A DNA stretch of 64,000 nt from UBA10649 sp965227045 (GTDB taxonomy: Bacteria > Actinomycetota > Actinomycetes > S36-B12), in contig OZ245718.1 in the NCBI GenBank assembly GCA_965227045.1, positions 1 through 64,000 on the forward strand. The letters are read 5' to 3'. The position numbers were made by a program, and so were the translations under genes. Under the pieces are notes generated by a model, which saw nothing but the letters and a program-made list of their open reading frames with translations, was not told where the DNA came from and searched no databases. Shown in pieces: positions 41,859 through 50,887 of the stretch (its first letter is position 1; every line of letters begins with the position of its first letter).

Positions 41859-43049
41859 ATGACCCCTGACCTGTCCGGCCCACTCGCCGACGCTCGCGAT
41901 GCCAACCCGGTGTTCCCTTTCCATAAGGGTGGGAAGATCGAGATCCGGCCGACGGTCCGCGTCCGCGATCGCGCGGGCCTGTCGCTCGCGTACACCCCAG
42001 GCGTGGCCGAGGTATGCGAGGCGATCGCCGAGGATCCCGACCTTGCCTACAGCTACACGTGGAAGTCGAACACGATCCTCATCGTCACCGACGGCACGGC
42101 CGTGCTCGGCCTCGGCGACATCGGGCCGCTCGCGGCACTGCCGGTCATGGAGGGCAAGTCGCTGCTGCTGAAGGAGTTCGGCGGAGTCGACGCGATCCCG
42201 ATCTGCCTGGACACGAAGGACACCGAGGAGATCATCGACACCGTCGTGCGCATCGCGCCGGCCTTCGGCGGCGTGCTGCTCGAGGACATCTCGGCGCCAC
42301 GCTGCTTCGAGATCGAGACGCGCCTGCAGGACCGCCTCGCCATCCCGATCTTCCACGACGACCAGCACGGCACAGCCATCGTCACGCTGGCTGCTCTGCT
42401 GAACGCGGCGAAGGTGACCGGCCGACAACTCTCCGACCTGCGCGTGGTCGTGTCGGGCGCCGGTGCGGCCGGTGTGGCGATCGCGAAGATGCTTCTCGAG
42501 GCCGGCGTCGGGGATCTCGCCGTCGCCGACACCCGCGGCATCGTGTCTGCCGACCGGACCGACCTCACTGCGGTGAAGACCGAGCTCGCGGCGATCACCA
42601 ATCGCTCAGGCCTGACCGGCTCGATCAACGACGCGCTCGCGGGCGCCGACGTGTTCGTCGGGGTCTCGTCGGGCCGAGTTCCCGACGAGGTCGTCGCATC
42701 GATGGCCAAGGACGCGATCGTGTTCGCGATGGCGAACCCCAACCCCGAGGTGCACCCCGACGTCGCCCGTCGCACCGCTGCCGTAGTGGCCACGGGCCGC
42801 AGCGACTATCCGAACCAGATCAACAACGTGCTGGCGTTCCCCGGCCTGTTCCGCGGCGTGCTCGACGTCCAGGCAACGCGCATCACCGAGCCGATGAAGC
42901 TCGCGGCTGCGCATGCCATCGCGGCCGTCGTCGGCGACGACCTCGCTCGTGACTTCATCGTGCCCAGCGTCTTCGACCCCCGCGTCGGAGTCGAGGTGTC
43001 ACGCGCTGTCGCGGCTGCTGCGCGGGCCGACGGCGTCGCGCGGGTCTGA
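41859..43049 (+). CDS. NAD(P)-dependent malic enzyme
   Basis: The 396-aa enzyme decarboxylates malate to pyruvate. Motifs are SLAYTPGVAEVCEAI, the catalytic Lys in LLLKEFGGVDA, metal-site residues in LEDISAPRCFEIE, FHDDQHGTAIV and the Rossmann SGAGAAGVAIAKML. ATG 41859, after GGAAG, is chosen; the open frame upstream overlaps sodX. NAD versus NADP preference cannot be told from this. It lies in the same carbon node as the pyruvate carboxylase at 4.5-7.9 kb. Confidence 0.94.
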   Translation: MTPDLSGPLADARDANPVFPFHKGGKIEIRPTVRVRDRAGLSLAYTPGVAEVCEAIAEDPDLAYSYTWKSNTILIVTDGTAVLGLGDIGPLAALPVMEGKSLLLKEFGGVDAIPICLDTKDTEEIIDTVVRIAPAFGGVLLEDISAPRCFEIETRLQDRLAIPIFHDDQHGTAIVTLAALLNAAKVTGRQLSDLRVVVSGAGAAGVAIAKMLLEAGVGDLAVADTRGIVSADRTDLTAVKTELAAITNRSGLTGSINDALAGADVFVGVSSGRVPDEVVASMAKDAIVFAMANPNPEVHPDVARRTAAVVATGRSDYPNQINNVLAFPGLFRGVLDVQATRITEPMKLAAAHAIAAVVGDDLARDFIVPSVFDPRVGVEVSRAVAAAARADGVARV

Positions 43050-43059
43050 GGTTCGCCCG

Positions 43060-43491
43060 ATGCCTCTCGCTCAGCTGAACGCCGGGCACGTCCGGTTTCA
43101 CATCGACTCTCCGGAGATGGCCTCGTTCGTCGATCAGCTCGAGGAGGTCAACGCGGCGGCCGAGGCCTCGGACGGCTTCATCTGGCGGCTGCGTGACGAC
43201 GGCCCCGGCTCCACGAGCTACCGGCTGCTCGACGACGACCGACTGCTCGTCAACATGTCCGTGTGGCGGGACCTGGCATCGCTGCGGGCGTTCGTCATCG
43301 GCTTCGACCAGCACAAGGTCGCGCTTCGCAACCGCTTCGAGTGGTTCGAGCGGGCATCGGAGCCGATGACCGCGTGCTGGACCGTCGCCGACGGTCATTT
43401 CCCCGACGTCGCTGAGGCCGAACGCATGCTCCTGCGCTTACGCGCCGAGGGACCCAGCGACGAGGTGTTCCCCTTCTCGTACCGCGACTAG
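43060..43491 (+). CDS. DUF3291 domain protein
   Basis: The 143-aa protein matches the DUF3291 family: LAQLNAGHVR near the start, the central DGFIWRLRDDG, LLVNMSVWRDLASLRAFV and FEWFE. The fold is ABM-like ferredoxin and the function is unknown. It follows malic enzyme by 10 bp, with ATG 43060, and probably shares its mRNA. Confidence 0.85.
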   Translation: MPLAQLNAGHVRFHIDSPEMASFVDQLEEVNAAAEASDGFIWRLRDDGPGSTSYRLLDDDRLLVNMSVWRDLASLRAFVIGFDQHKVALRNRFEWFERASEPMTACWTVADGHFPDVAEAERMLLRLRAEGPSDEVFPFSYRD

Positions 43492-43519
43492 GCCGAAGGC
43501 CCGTCGATAAGGTCGTCGC

Positions 43520-44488
43520 ATGTTCGCTGCCTACGCCGCTGGCGTCAATCGTGAAGATCCCATGTCGTGCCTGGTCGTCGGCGAGATCGACGAGCCACCG
43601 GTGCCCGCGCACTGGGTCACGGTCAACGTCCGCGCCGCCAGCCTCAATCATCACGACGTCTGGTCGCTGAAGGGCCAGGCGCTCGCGGCTGATCGTGTGC
43701 CGATGATCCTCGGGACGGATGCCGCAGGAGTGACGGACGACGGGCGCGAGGTGATCGTGCACGCGGTAGTCGGTGATGTCGATGCCGGTGAGGGCGACGA
43801 GACCCTGGATCCGCGGCGCAGCTTGCTGAGCGAGTTGTATCCGGGTGCGCTGGCCGAGCGGGTGCGCGTGCCCGCGCGGAACTTGGTCGACAAGCCGGCT
43901 GGCATCTCCTTCGAGGAGGCATCCTGCCTGCCGACCGCCTGGCTCACCGCGTACCGCATGATCGCGTCGAAGTCGGGCACGAAGGCTGGCGACACGATCC
44001 TGGTGCAGGGCGCGGGTGGGGGAGTCTCGACCGCGCTCATCGTCCTCGGCAAGGCGCTGGGACGCCGGGTGTGGGTCACGTCGCGCGATGAGAGCAAGCA
44101 GGCCTGGGCCGTCGAGCTCGGTGCCGATCAGGCCTTCGCGCCCGGCGCGAGGCTGCCCGAGCGGGTCAGCGCCGTGATGGAGACGGTCGGCGAGGCGACG
44201 TGGGACCACTCACTGAAGTCGTTGAAGCCGGGCGGGCGGATCGTCGTGTCGGGCGCCACGTCCGGACCGAACCCGCCGGCCGACCTCAACCGCGTCTTCT
44301 TCCTGCAGTTGAGCATTGTCGGGTCGGCTATGGGAACGCTTGAGGAACTGCAGGAGCTCACCGACCTGCTCGTCGAGACCGGCGTGCGGCCGGTGATCGA
44401 CCGCGTGCTTCCTCTCGCAGACGCGCGCGAGGCGTTCGTCGCCATGAACGAGGGAAGCGTGCGCGGGAAACTCGTGCTGACCCCCTGA
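43520..44488 (+). CDS. Zinc-independent MDR-family oxidoreductase (quinone reductase-like)
   Basis: The 322-aa medium-chain dehydrogenase has the GroES-like N domain (NHHDVWSLKG, GTDAAGVTDDG) and the Rossmann loop QGAGGGVSTALIVLGKALG. Catalytic-zinc residues of alcohol dehydrogenases are incomplete, so it is likely an NADPH-dependent enoyl or quinone reductase. ATG 43520 is 6 nt after TAAGGT (43508-43513), indicating a leaderless start. A hairpin overlaps the stop codon. Confidence 0.86.
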   Translation: MFAAYAAGVNREDPMSCLVVGEIDEPPVPAHWVTVNVRAASLNHHDVWSLKGQALAADRVPMILGTDAAGVTDDGREVIVHAVVGDVDAGEGDETLDPRRSLLSELYPGALAERVRVPARNLVDKPAGISFEEASCLPTAWLTAYRMIASKSGTKAGDTILVQGAGGGVSTALIVLGKALGRRVWVTSRDESKQAWAVELGADQAFAPGARLPERVSAVMETVGEATWDHSLKSLKPGGRIVVSGATSGPNPPADLNRVFFLQLSIVGSAMGTLEELQELTDLLVETGVRPVIDRVLPLADAREAFVAMNEGSVRGKLVLTP

Positions 44489-44521
44489 TCCGTTTCTCCC
44501 GGATCTCGGGACACACGGATC
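44487..44521. terminator. 15-bp hairpin between convergent genes
   Basis: Arms 44487-44501 and 44507-44521 pair at 13 of 15 positions around a GATCT loop, between the MDR gene and the DUF6104 gene. A short T run is absent. Confidence 0.6.
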
Positions 44522-44523
44522 GG

Positions 44524-44703
44524 TCAGTCGTCGAGGTCGTCGTCGAGCCGGGCCAGCCAGGTGGCCAGCCGCTCGATGGGGATCTCGAACTCCGGATTGA
44601 GATCGACGAACTCGCGCAGGCGCTCGGCCAGCCACTCGACCGTGATGGTCTCCTCGCCGCGGCGCGACTGCAGTTCCTCGATCCCGCGATCGGTGAAGTA
44701 CAT
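44524..44703 (-). CDS. DUF6104 family small protein (59 aa)
   Basis: The 59-aa acidic protein begins MYFTDRGIEELQSRRGEE and continues with VEWLAERLREFVDL and ERLATWLARLDDDLDD. It belongs to a small actinobacterial family usually found right after kgd. Its ATG directly follows the kgd stop (TAG-ATG), so the two are co-translated. The function is unknown; regulation or binding of the 2-oxoglutarate enzyme is a reasonable guess from position. Confidence 0.88.
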   Translation of the reverse strand: MYFTDRGIEELQSRRGEETITVEWLAERLREFVDLNPEFEIPIERLATWLARLDDDLDD

Positions 44704-47700
44704 CTACGCGAAGGCCTGCTCGACGAGCGCCTTCTGCTCCTGCTCGTGGCGCTGGTGCGTGCCGACTGCGGGAGCCGACGATGCCGGCCGGCTGACGATA
44801 CGGATCGTGCGATCGATGATCAGCGGCAGGTTGACGGCCATGAAGCTCCACGCACCCTGGTTCGCCGGCTCCTCCTGCACCCACGTCAGTTCCGCGTCGG
44901 GGTACTCGGCGAGCGCGGGCGGCAGGGTGCGGTACGGGAGCGGGTAGAGGCGCTCGAAACGGAAGATCGCCGTGTCGGTGATGCCGTGCTCCTCGCGGTA
45001 GGCGAGCAGGTCGTAGTAGACCTTGCCGCTGCACAGCAGCACCTTCCTGATCGTCGGCCCGGTCATCTTCGGGTCGGTGATCAGCGGCCGGAAGTTGCCG
45101 CGCGTGAAGTCCGCGCGCTTGGACACAGCCTGCTTGGAGCGCAGCAGCGATTTCGGCGTGAAGATCACCAGCGGTCGGGTCAGCGCGCCGAGGACCTGCC
45201 AGCGCAGCAGGTGGAAGTACGACGCGGGGGTCGTCGGGTTGGCGACGGTCATGTTGTCCTGCGCGCACATCTGCAGGAAGCGCTCGATGCGCGCCGACGA
45301 GTGATCAGGGCCTTGGCCCTCATGCCCGTGCGGCAGCAGCAGAGTCAGCGGCGAGCGCTGGCCCCACTTCTGCTCGCCGGCGGAGATGAACTCGTCGATG
45401 ATCGTCTGCGCACCGTCGACGAAGTCGCCGAACTGCGCCTCCCACATCACGAGCGCATCGGGGCGTGCCACCGAGTAGCCGTACTCGAAGCCCATCGCCG
45501 CGAACTCGCTGAGCGGTGAGTCGTAGACGTAGAGCTTTCCGCCGTCGCGGTAGCACTGCTTGAGCGGCTTGTACTGCCAACCGGTCTCCTTGTCGACGAT
45601 CACCATGTGGCGATGGCCGAAGGTCCCGCGACGCGAGTCCTGGCCCGCGAGGCGCACAGTGCGTCCCTCCATCAGCAGAGAGCCGACGGCGAGCGCCTCG
45701 CCCATGCCCCAGTCGATCGCATCGTCGGCGACCATCTGCGCGCGACGCTGCAACTGCGGGGCCAGGCGCGGGTGCAAGGTGAAGTTCTCGGGCATCGTCA
45801 GTTGCGAGTCGATGACCGTCTCGATCTGCTCCGCGGTGATTGCGGTCTCGACCGACGCTGCGGGCGCCTGCAGGGTGAGACTGCGCTGCCCGGTCTCGAG
45901 GATGTCCGCATGGCCGTCACTGAACGTGCTCGACTCATCCTTGGTGTGCGTCTCCTGGAAGACCCGCTCGAGCTGCTCCTGGAAGTGCTTGAGCGCGCCC
46001 TCGGCCTCGTCGAGCGTGATGTCGCCCCGGCCAACGAGCGACTCGGTGTAGTGCTTTCGCACGGATCGCTTCGCGTCGATGATGGCGTACATCAGCGGCT
46101 GGGTGAGCGAGGGGTCGTCGGCCTCGTTGTGACCCCTGCGGCGGTAGCAGACGAGATCGATGACGACGTCCTTGTGGAACGCCTGGCGGAAGGCGAACGC
46201 GAGTTCTGCCACGCGCACGACCGCCTCGGGATCATCGCCGTTGACGTGGAAGATCGGTGCCTGCACCACGCGAGCGATGTCGGTGGAGTAGACCGAGGTG
46301 CGGCTGTACTTGGGCGAGGTCGTGAAGCCCACCTGGTTGTTGACGACAACATGGATCGTGCCGCCGGTCCGGTAGCCCTGGATCTGCGACATCTGCATGG
46401 TCTCGACGACGACGCCCTGGCCGGCGAAGGCCGCGTCGCCGTGCATGAGGACCGGCAGGATGTTGAAGGCCTCGCCTGGGGGCAGCTGGTCCTGCTTGGC
46501 GCGAACAATGCCCTCGAGGACCGGGTTGACTGCCTCGAGGTGCGACGGGTTCGCCGCGAGGTACACGGCGATCTCAGCACCGTCGGGCGCGACGTAGGTG
46601 CCCGTGGTGCCGAGGTGGTACTTGACGTCGCCCGAGCCCTGGACCGAGTCCTTGCCGAAGTCGCCCTCGAACTCCCGGAAGATCTGACCGTAGGACTTGC
46701 CGGCGATGTTGGTGAGAACGTTGAGGCGACCGCGGTGGGGCATGCCGATCGCGACCTCGACGATGCCGTCGTGCGCGGCCTCCGACAGGGTGCTGTCGAG
46801 CAGCGGGATCAGGGTCTCTGCACCCTCGAGCGAGAATCGCTTCTGGCCCACGTACTTGGTCTGCAGGAAGGACTCGAGGGCCTCCGCCTCGTTGAGCTTG
46901 CGCAGGATGCGCAATTGCTCCTCGCGGTCGGGCTTGGCATGCGGGATCTCGACGTGCTCCTGGATCCACGCGCGCTGCTCGGGATCCTGGATGTGCATGT
47001 ACTCGATGCCGACCGTTCGGGTGTACGAGTCGCGCAGCACGCCGAGGATCTCGCGCAGCTTCATCAGCGGGCGACCGCCGAAGCCGCCGGTGGCGAATTC
47101 TCGATCGAGGTCCCACAGCGTCAGGCCGTGCTGCAGCACATCGAGGTCGGGGTGGGTCCGCTGACGGAACTCAAGCGGATCGGTGTCGGCCATGAGATGG
47201 CCGCGGACCCGGTACGCGTGGATGATCTCCTGGACGCGGACGGTCTTGCTGAGGTCGGTCTCGTGGCTGGCGGAGACGTCCTTCGCCCAGCGGATCGGCT
47301 CGTACGGGATGCGCAGTGCGCGGAAGATGTCGCCGTAGAAGTCATCGTCGCCGAGCAGCAGCCCGTGCAGCCGGCGCAGGAACTCCCCGGAGAGCGCGCC
47401 CTGGATGATGCGATGGTCGTACGTCGACGTGAGCGTGAGGATCTTCGACACGGCGTTGCGCGCGATCGCCTCGTTCGATGCGCCCTGCCACTCGGCGGGG
47501 TACTCCATCGCGCCGACTCCGATGATGCAGCCCTGGCCCGCCATCAACCGCGGAACGGACAGGTTCGTGCCGATCGTGCCGGGATTGGTCAGCGAGACTG
47601 TGGTGCCGGTGAAGTCGTCAACGACGAGCTTGCCGGCGCGTGCCTTGCGGATGAGGTCCTCGTACGTTGCCCAGAACGTCGCGAAGTCCATCGCCTCGGT

Positions 47701-48363
47701 GCCCTTGATGCACGGGACGAGAAGCTGGCGCGAGCCGTCGGGCTTGGCGAGGTCGATCGCGATGCCCAGGTTGATCGCCTGGTTCTGCACGACGGCGGGC
47801 TTGCCGCCGACCTCGGTGTAGCCGTAGTTCATGCCCTCTGTCTCGCGGATCGCGCGGACCGCGGCGAAGCCGATGATGTGGGTGAACGAGACTTTGCCGC
47901 CCCGTCCGCGGGCGAGGTGGTTGTTGATCACCGTGCGGTTGTCGACGAGCAGCTTGGCCGGCACCGCACGCACGCTGGTGGCCGTAGGAACGGTGAGGCT
48001 GGATTCCATGTTCGTCACCACGCGCGCGTTCGGCCCCTTGAGGACGACGACCTCGGCTGCCGCTGCGGTGGTGGGAGTGGGGGTGGGCTCGGGCTTGGCT
48101 ACTACCGCAGGAGCTGCAGCCGGTGCAGGAGCGGGTGCGGCTTCCGGCGCCGGTGTGGGTGGCAGGGCCGCGGCGGTCGGCGTGGGGGCGATGGGCGAGT
48201 GTTCGGACGGCACGTAGCCCTCGAAGAACTCCCACCAGGCCGGATCGACGCTGGCGCGATCGGTGAGGAACTGCTCGTAGATCTCGTCGACGAGCCATTC
48301 GTTTGGCCCGAATGCCTCCAGTCGACTCTCGGGCGACTGGCGTTCCGGCGACTCGGTCGACAC
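44704..48363 (-). CDS. kgd: Multifunctional 2-oxoglutarate enzyme (Kgd/OdhA, E1-E2 fusion)
   Basis: The 1219-aa protein contains an N-terminal 2-OGDH segment (FGPNEWLVDEIYEQFL), an Ala/Pro/Glu linker (about 60-110), an E2 succinyltransferase catalytic domain with TYDHRIIQGALSGEFL, and the ThDP E1 domain with GMPHRGRLN, HGDAAFAGQGVV and C-terminal transketolase parts. It has no lipoyl domain, as expected, and uses the lipoyl E2 of pyruvate dehydrogenase. In relatives it is inhibited by GarA/OdhI, which is not in the window. GTG 48363 follows GAGAGGA. Confidence 0.97.
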   Translation of the reverse strand: MSTESPERQSPESRLEAFGPNEWLVDEIYEQFLTDRASVDPAWWEFFEGYVPSEHSPIAPTPTAAALPPTPAPEAAPAPAPAAAPAVVAKPEPTPTPTTAAAAEVVVLKGPNARVVTNMESSLTVPTATSVRAVPAKLLVDNRTVINNHLARGRGGKVSFTHIIGFAAVRAIRETEGMNYGYTEVGGKPAVVQNQAINLGIAIDLAKPDGSRQLLVPCIKGTEAMDFATFWATYEDLIRKARAGKLVVDDFTGTTVSLTNPGTIGTNLSVPRLMAGQGCIIGVGAMEYPAEWQGASNEAIARNAVSKILTLTSTYDHRIIQGALSGEFLRRLHGLLLGDDDFYGDIFRALRIPYEPIRWAKDVSASHETDLSKTVRVQEIIHAYRVRGHLMADTDPLEFRQRTHPDLDVLQHGLTLWDLDREFATGGFGGRPLMKLREILGVLRDSYTRTVGIEYMHIQDPEQRAWIQEHVEIPHAKPDREEQLRILRKLNEAEALESFLQTKYVGQKRFSLEGAETLIPLLDSTLSEAAHDGIVEVAIGMPHRGRLNVLTNIAGKSYGQIFREFEGDFGKDSVQGSGDVKYHLGTTGTYVAPDGAEIAVYLAANPSHLEAVNPVLEGIVRAKQDQLPPGEAFNILPVLMHGDAAFAGQGVVVETMQMSQIQGYRTGGTIHVVVNNQVGFTTSPKYSRTSVYSTDIARVVQAPIFHVNGDDPEAVVRVAELAFAFRQAFHKDVVIDLVCYRRRGHNEADDPSLTQPLMYAIIDAKRSVRKHYTESLVGRGDITLDEAEGALKHFQEQLERVFQETHTKDESSTFSDGHADILETGQRSLTLQAPAASVETAITAEQIETVIDSQLTMPENFTLHPRLAPQLQRRAQMVADDAIDWGMGEALAVGSLLMEGRTVRLAGQDSRRGTFGHRHMVIVDKETGWQYKPLKQCYRDGGKLYVYDSPLSEFAAMGFEYGYSVARPDALVMWEAQFGDFVDGAQTIIDEFISAGEQKWGQRSPLTLLLPHGHEGQGPDHSSARIERFLQMCAQDNMTVANPTTPASYFHLLRWQVLGALTRPLVIFTPKSLLRSKQAVSKRADFTRGNFRPLITDPKMTGPTIRKVLLCSGKVYYDLLAYREEHGITDTAIFRFERLYPLPYRTLPPALAEYPDAELTWVQEEPANQGAWSFMAVNLPLIIDRTIRIVSRPASSAPAVGTHQRHEQEQKALVEQAFA

Positions 48364-48442
48364 GGTGGTGATCCTCTCGCAATCTGCGGCGCCTCGAGGC
48401 CGGGCGCTCTACACCAGAGTAGCCGTGCGCTGCCTCAGGGAA

Positions 48443-49408
48443 TCACGGTGCGGCCCGAACTAAGACCGTTGTCCACGTGTGCGAGACGATGCCGCCGCCT
48501 GGCATCCCGATGTGCGAAACGGTCACCGTCACCGCGTAGTCGGCATCGCCTGCGCCGTAAGACGACGGCAATGACATGTCCCAGGCGATCGTGTTGTCGG
48601 CGTAGCCGGTGACGTTCGGGGCCTTGGTTACCCCGACCGGTCCATCGGCCGTGCTGACCTCGACCGTCGCGTTCGTGAACTTTGCCCCTGGGTACGACAA
48701 AGACCATCGACCCAGTGGTTCCAGTTCGCGCGGGAAGTAGCCCGCCGTCGGCCACGGCACCCACGCGGTCCCGCGCGGACCGAGCGGTCGGCCGACGACA
48801 TACAGGGCGTTGGCGCGGGCGGTGCTTCCCGTCCCGATCCGGCCCAGCTGCTGGTAGAGGATCCACCGTCGATGACCCACGATGGCGTTGTCCGCGCCGG
48901 GATCGATCATGTACGACACGATCGAACGCGCGCCCGTCGCTGCCACCAGCGGCTCGATGCCGTCGAGCGTCTCGAAGCCGTAGGCCAGCGCGAGGTTGCT
49001 CTGGCCCGCGCCGTCGAACCCCGCGCGCGACCAGCAGGTCGCGCTGCGCGGAGGCGCATGGTCGACAACCTGGTTCGCATCGGTGATGAGCGCAGCGGCG
49101 CGCGCCATCGCGCTGAACTCCGCTTTCAGGGCGACGGGACGCAGGCCAGCCATCGCGCGCATGAAGTTGACGGCCGCGAGCGTGGCTCGCCTGTCGGCTG
49201 CGGAGGACGTCCCGGCCTCGCACGATGCGATGCTGCCGGTCCATCCCACGGCAACGGCCAACGCAGGCTGGAGCAACGATTGGTAGGCATCGATGACAGC
49301 TGCTCGACTGTTGGTGTCGATGCGTCGATCGACCGCATTCGCAGTCGCGCTGCCGCCGATGGTGAGCGCGACAGCGACCGCCAAAAAGACAGCTGCGCGA
49401 CGACGCAC
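48443..49408 (-). CDS. Secreted CAP-domain (SCP-like) protein
   Basis: The 321-aa protein has a signal peptide (RRRAAVFLAVAVALTIGG, cleavage near TANA-VD) and a CAP-like domain: AAVNFMRAMAGLRPVALK, MARAAALITDANQVVDH and later MIDPGADNAIVGHRRWIL. The C-terminal ~90 residues look like a separate beta-rich domain. GTG 49408 is preferred to 49417 because TAGCGT (minus, 49421-49416) is 7 nt upstream. Role unknown; it is probably cell-wall associated. Confidence 0.82.
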   Translation of the reverse strand: MRRRAAVFLAVAVALTIGGSATANAVDRRIDTNSRAAVIDAYQSLLQPALAVAVGWTGSIASCEAGTSSAADRRATLAAVNFMRAMAGLRPVALKAEFSAMARAAALITDANQVVDHAPPRSATCWSRAGFDGAGQSNLALAYGFETLDGIEPLVAATGARSIVSYMIDPGADNAIVGHRRWILYQQLGRIGTGSTARANALYVVGRPLGPRGTAWVPWPTAGYFPRELEPLGRWSLSYPGAKFTNATVEVSTADGPVGVTKAPNVTGYADNTIAWDMSLPSSYGAGDADYAVTVTVSHIGMPGGGIVSHTWTTVLVRAAP

Positions 49409-49433
49409 GTCGGGCACGCTACGCGCGAATTGA

Positions 49434-50105
49434 CTAGCGAGACACGTTCATCGGAAATCGTGACATTCCTGGAACCGCGAACCTCATGCACTGCCAGGGT
49501 ATCGGCCGCTCGGGCGGGTAGTCGGCCGTCGTCGCGGGTCCCTTGACCCACTGGTCGCCGTGCCACGTGAAGTCGATGGTGGTCGTGCGGGTGCTCGGCT
49601 TGCCGCCAATCGGGACGTCCTCGTAGGCGCAGCGACGCATGATCGGCGAGGACGGGGAGTCGCCGGGAATCCACTCCACTCCAACTCCGTAGGTGGCAAC
49701 CGCGTCGCGAACCCAGCCCTTCTCCCGCACGAGCCGACCGTCGCGGAAGGTGATGATCTCGATCCCGTCGGTGTGCGCCCCCCGCAGCCACGAGAGCGCG
49801 ATTTCCGCGCCGGGAACCCCGTCGATCGCCGCCGCGCCGTACGGGCCTTGGAACGGCAGGCGGTGCCTGGCGTTGTACACGTAGCGGCCGCCTCCCGACG
49901 CGGTGACGACGACGCGGAGGGTGACGGGACCGAACGGGCGTTCCTCGTCGTAGCCGATCAGGCGGTAGCCGATGCGATCCACGGCGCCATCGCCGGTGAC
50001 GTCGGCATGGCCGAACTCACGGCAATGCACCTGGCCGTCGCACGGGTTGGCAGGCGGAGCGACGGTCGCGACGACGATCGCGGCCGCGGCGAGCGCGAGG
50101 ATCAC
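49434..50105 (-). CDS. Secreted protein with FG-GAP/dockerin-like motif, unknown function
   Basis: The 223-aa protein begins with a short hydrophobic N terminus (ILALAAAAIVVATVA) that may be a signal peptide or anchor. It contains DVTGDGAVDRIGY, a calcium-binding FG-GAP/VCBS-like sequence, and three or four cysteines. I do not recognise the family. Its GTG 50105 overlaps the ABC permease stop (GTGA), so it is the third gene of the transporter operon and may be exported or assist the transporter. Confidence 0.65.
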   Translation of the reverse strand: MILALAAAAIVVATVAPPANPCDGQVHCREFGHADVTGDGAVDRIGYRLIGYDEERPFGPVTLRVVVTASGGGRYVYNARHRLPFQGPYGAAAIDGVPGAEIALSWLRGAHTDGIEIITFRDGRLVREKGWVRDAVATYGVGVEWIPGDSPSSPIMRRCAYEDVPIGGKPSTRTTTIDFTWHGDQWVKGPATTADYPPERPIPWQCMRFAVPGMSRFPMNVSR

Positions 50106-50887
50106 GTGATGTCGCGCTTCACCGTTGTCACAGACGCGATGGCGGCGAAGACCACGGCGTAGGCGAGCAGCAGGGCTGCGCCACCCCAGACCGGCAGCAC
50201 GTCGACGCTGCTCAGCTCGGCGTCAGTGGTGACGTTCATCGCGGCGTTGAGAGCACCGCCCGGCAGCCACTTCGAACTGCCGTCGATGAACAGGCCGACG
50301 AGCGGCTCGACGAGAAGCACCCAGATGATCGCGATGACGATCGCGGCCACCTGGTTCTTGATGAGTGCGCCGACGCTGACGCCGACGACCGCATAGATCG
50401 CCAGGCCCAAGGTGACGCCGAGGAGGATTGAGCCCACCATTCCTGCGTCGATCGCGGCGTGATCCTTGTTGATGAGGGTCACCAGGGTGATGACGTAGAC
50501 GGCGAGCACGTTGATCACGGCGAACGCGGCACCGATGAGGGCGTATGTCAGTCCCTTGCCGATGAGGACGCGTCCGCGGCGCGGCGTCGCGAGCAGTGTC
50601 GACGTGATGGTCATGTGCCGGTATTCGCCGGTCATGCCGATGATGCCGAGGATCAGGACGAAGACCGACGCGCCTCCGGCCGCCGCGAGCACGGTCGTCA
50701 GGTACGAGGGGTCGGTCAGGGGGTTTTTGTCGGCGAGGCCGGCGATGCTGTCCGGGGCGACGAGCACGAGGATCACGACGTTCAACGCATTGAAGGCGAT
50801 CGACGCGGCAAGAAGGATCCACAGCAGCTTGGTCGAGATGACCTTGCGCCACTCGGACTTCATGAGCGAGAGCAGTCCGCCGTTCAC
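50102..50887 (-). CDS. ABC-2 type transporter permease
   Basis: The 261-aa membrane subunit has about six transmembrane helices, starting with a basic cytosolic end (LSLMKSEWRKVISTKLLWILL). The second extracytoplasmic part and SSKWLPGGALNAA are typical of ABC-2 permeases. GTG 50887 overlaps the ATPase stop (GTGA). The exported compound is unknown; such small pairs often give drug or antibiotic-peptide resistance. Confidence 0.87.
   Translation of the reverse strand: MNGGLLSLMKSEWRKVISTKLLWILLAASIAFNALNVVILVLVAPDSIAGLADKNPLTDPSYLTTVLAAAGGASVFVLILGIIGMTGEYRHMTITSTLLATPRRGRVLIGKGLTYALIGAAFAVINVLAVYVITLVTLINKDHAAIDAGMVGSILLGVTLGLAIYAVVGVSVGALIKNQVAAIVIAIIWVLLVEPLVGLFIDGSSKWLPGGALNAAMNVTTDAELSSVDVLPVWGGAALLLAYAVVFAAIASVTTVKRDIT

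Noticed and set aside
45607..48612. 1001-codon open frame on the plus strand
   Set aside because: It is the antisense shadow of kgd. The sequence is Arg/Asp/Val-rich without domains, a usual effect of high-GC third positions.
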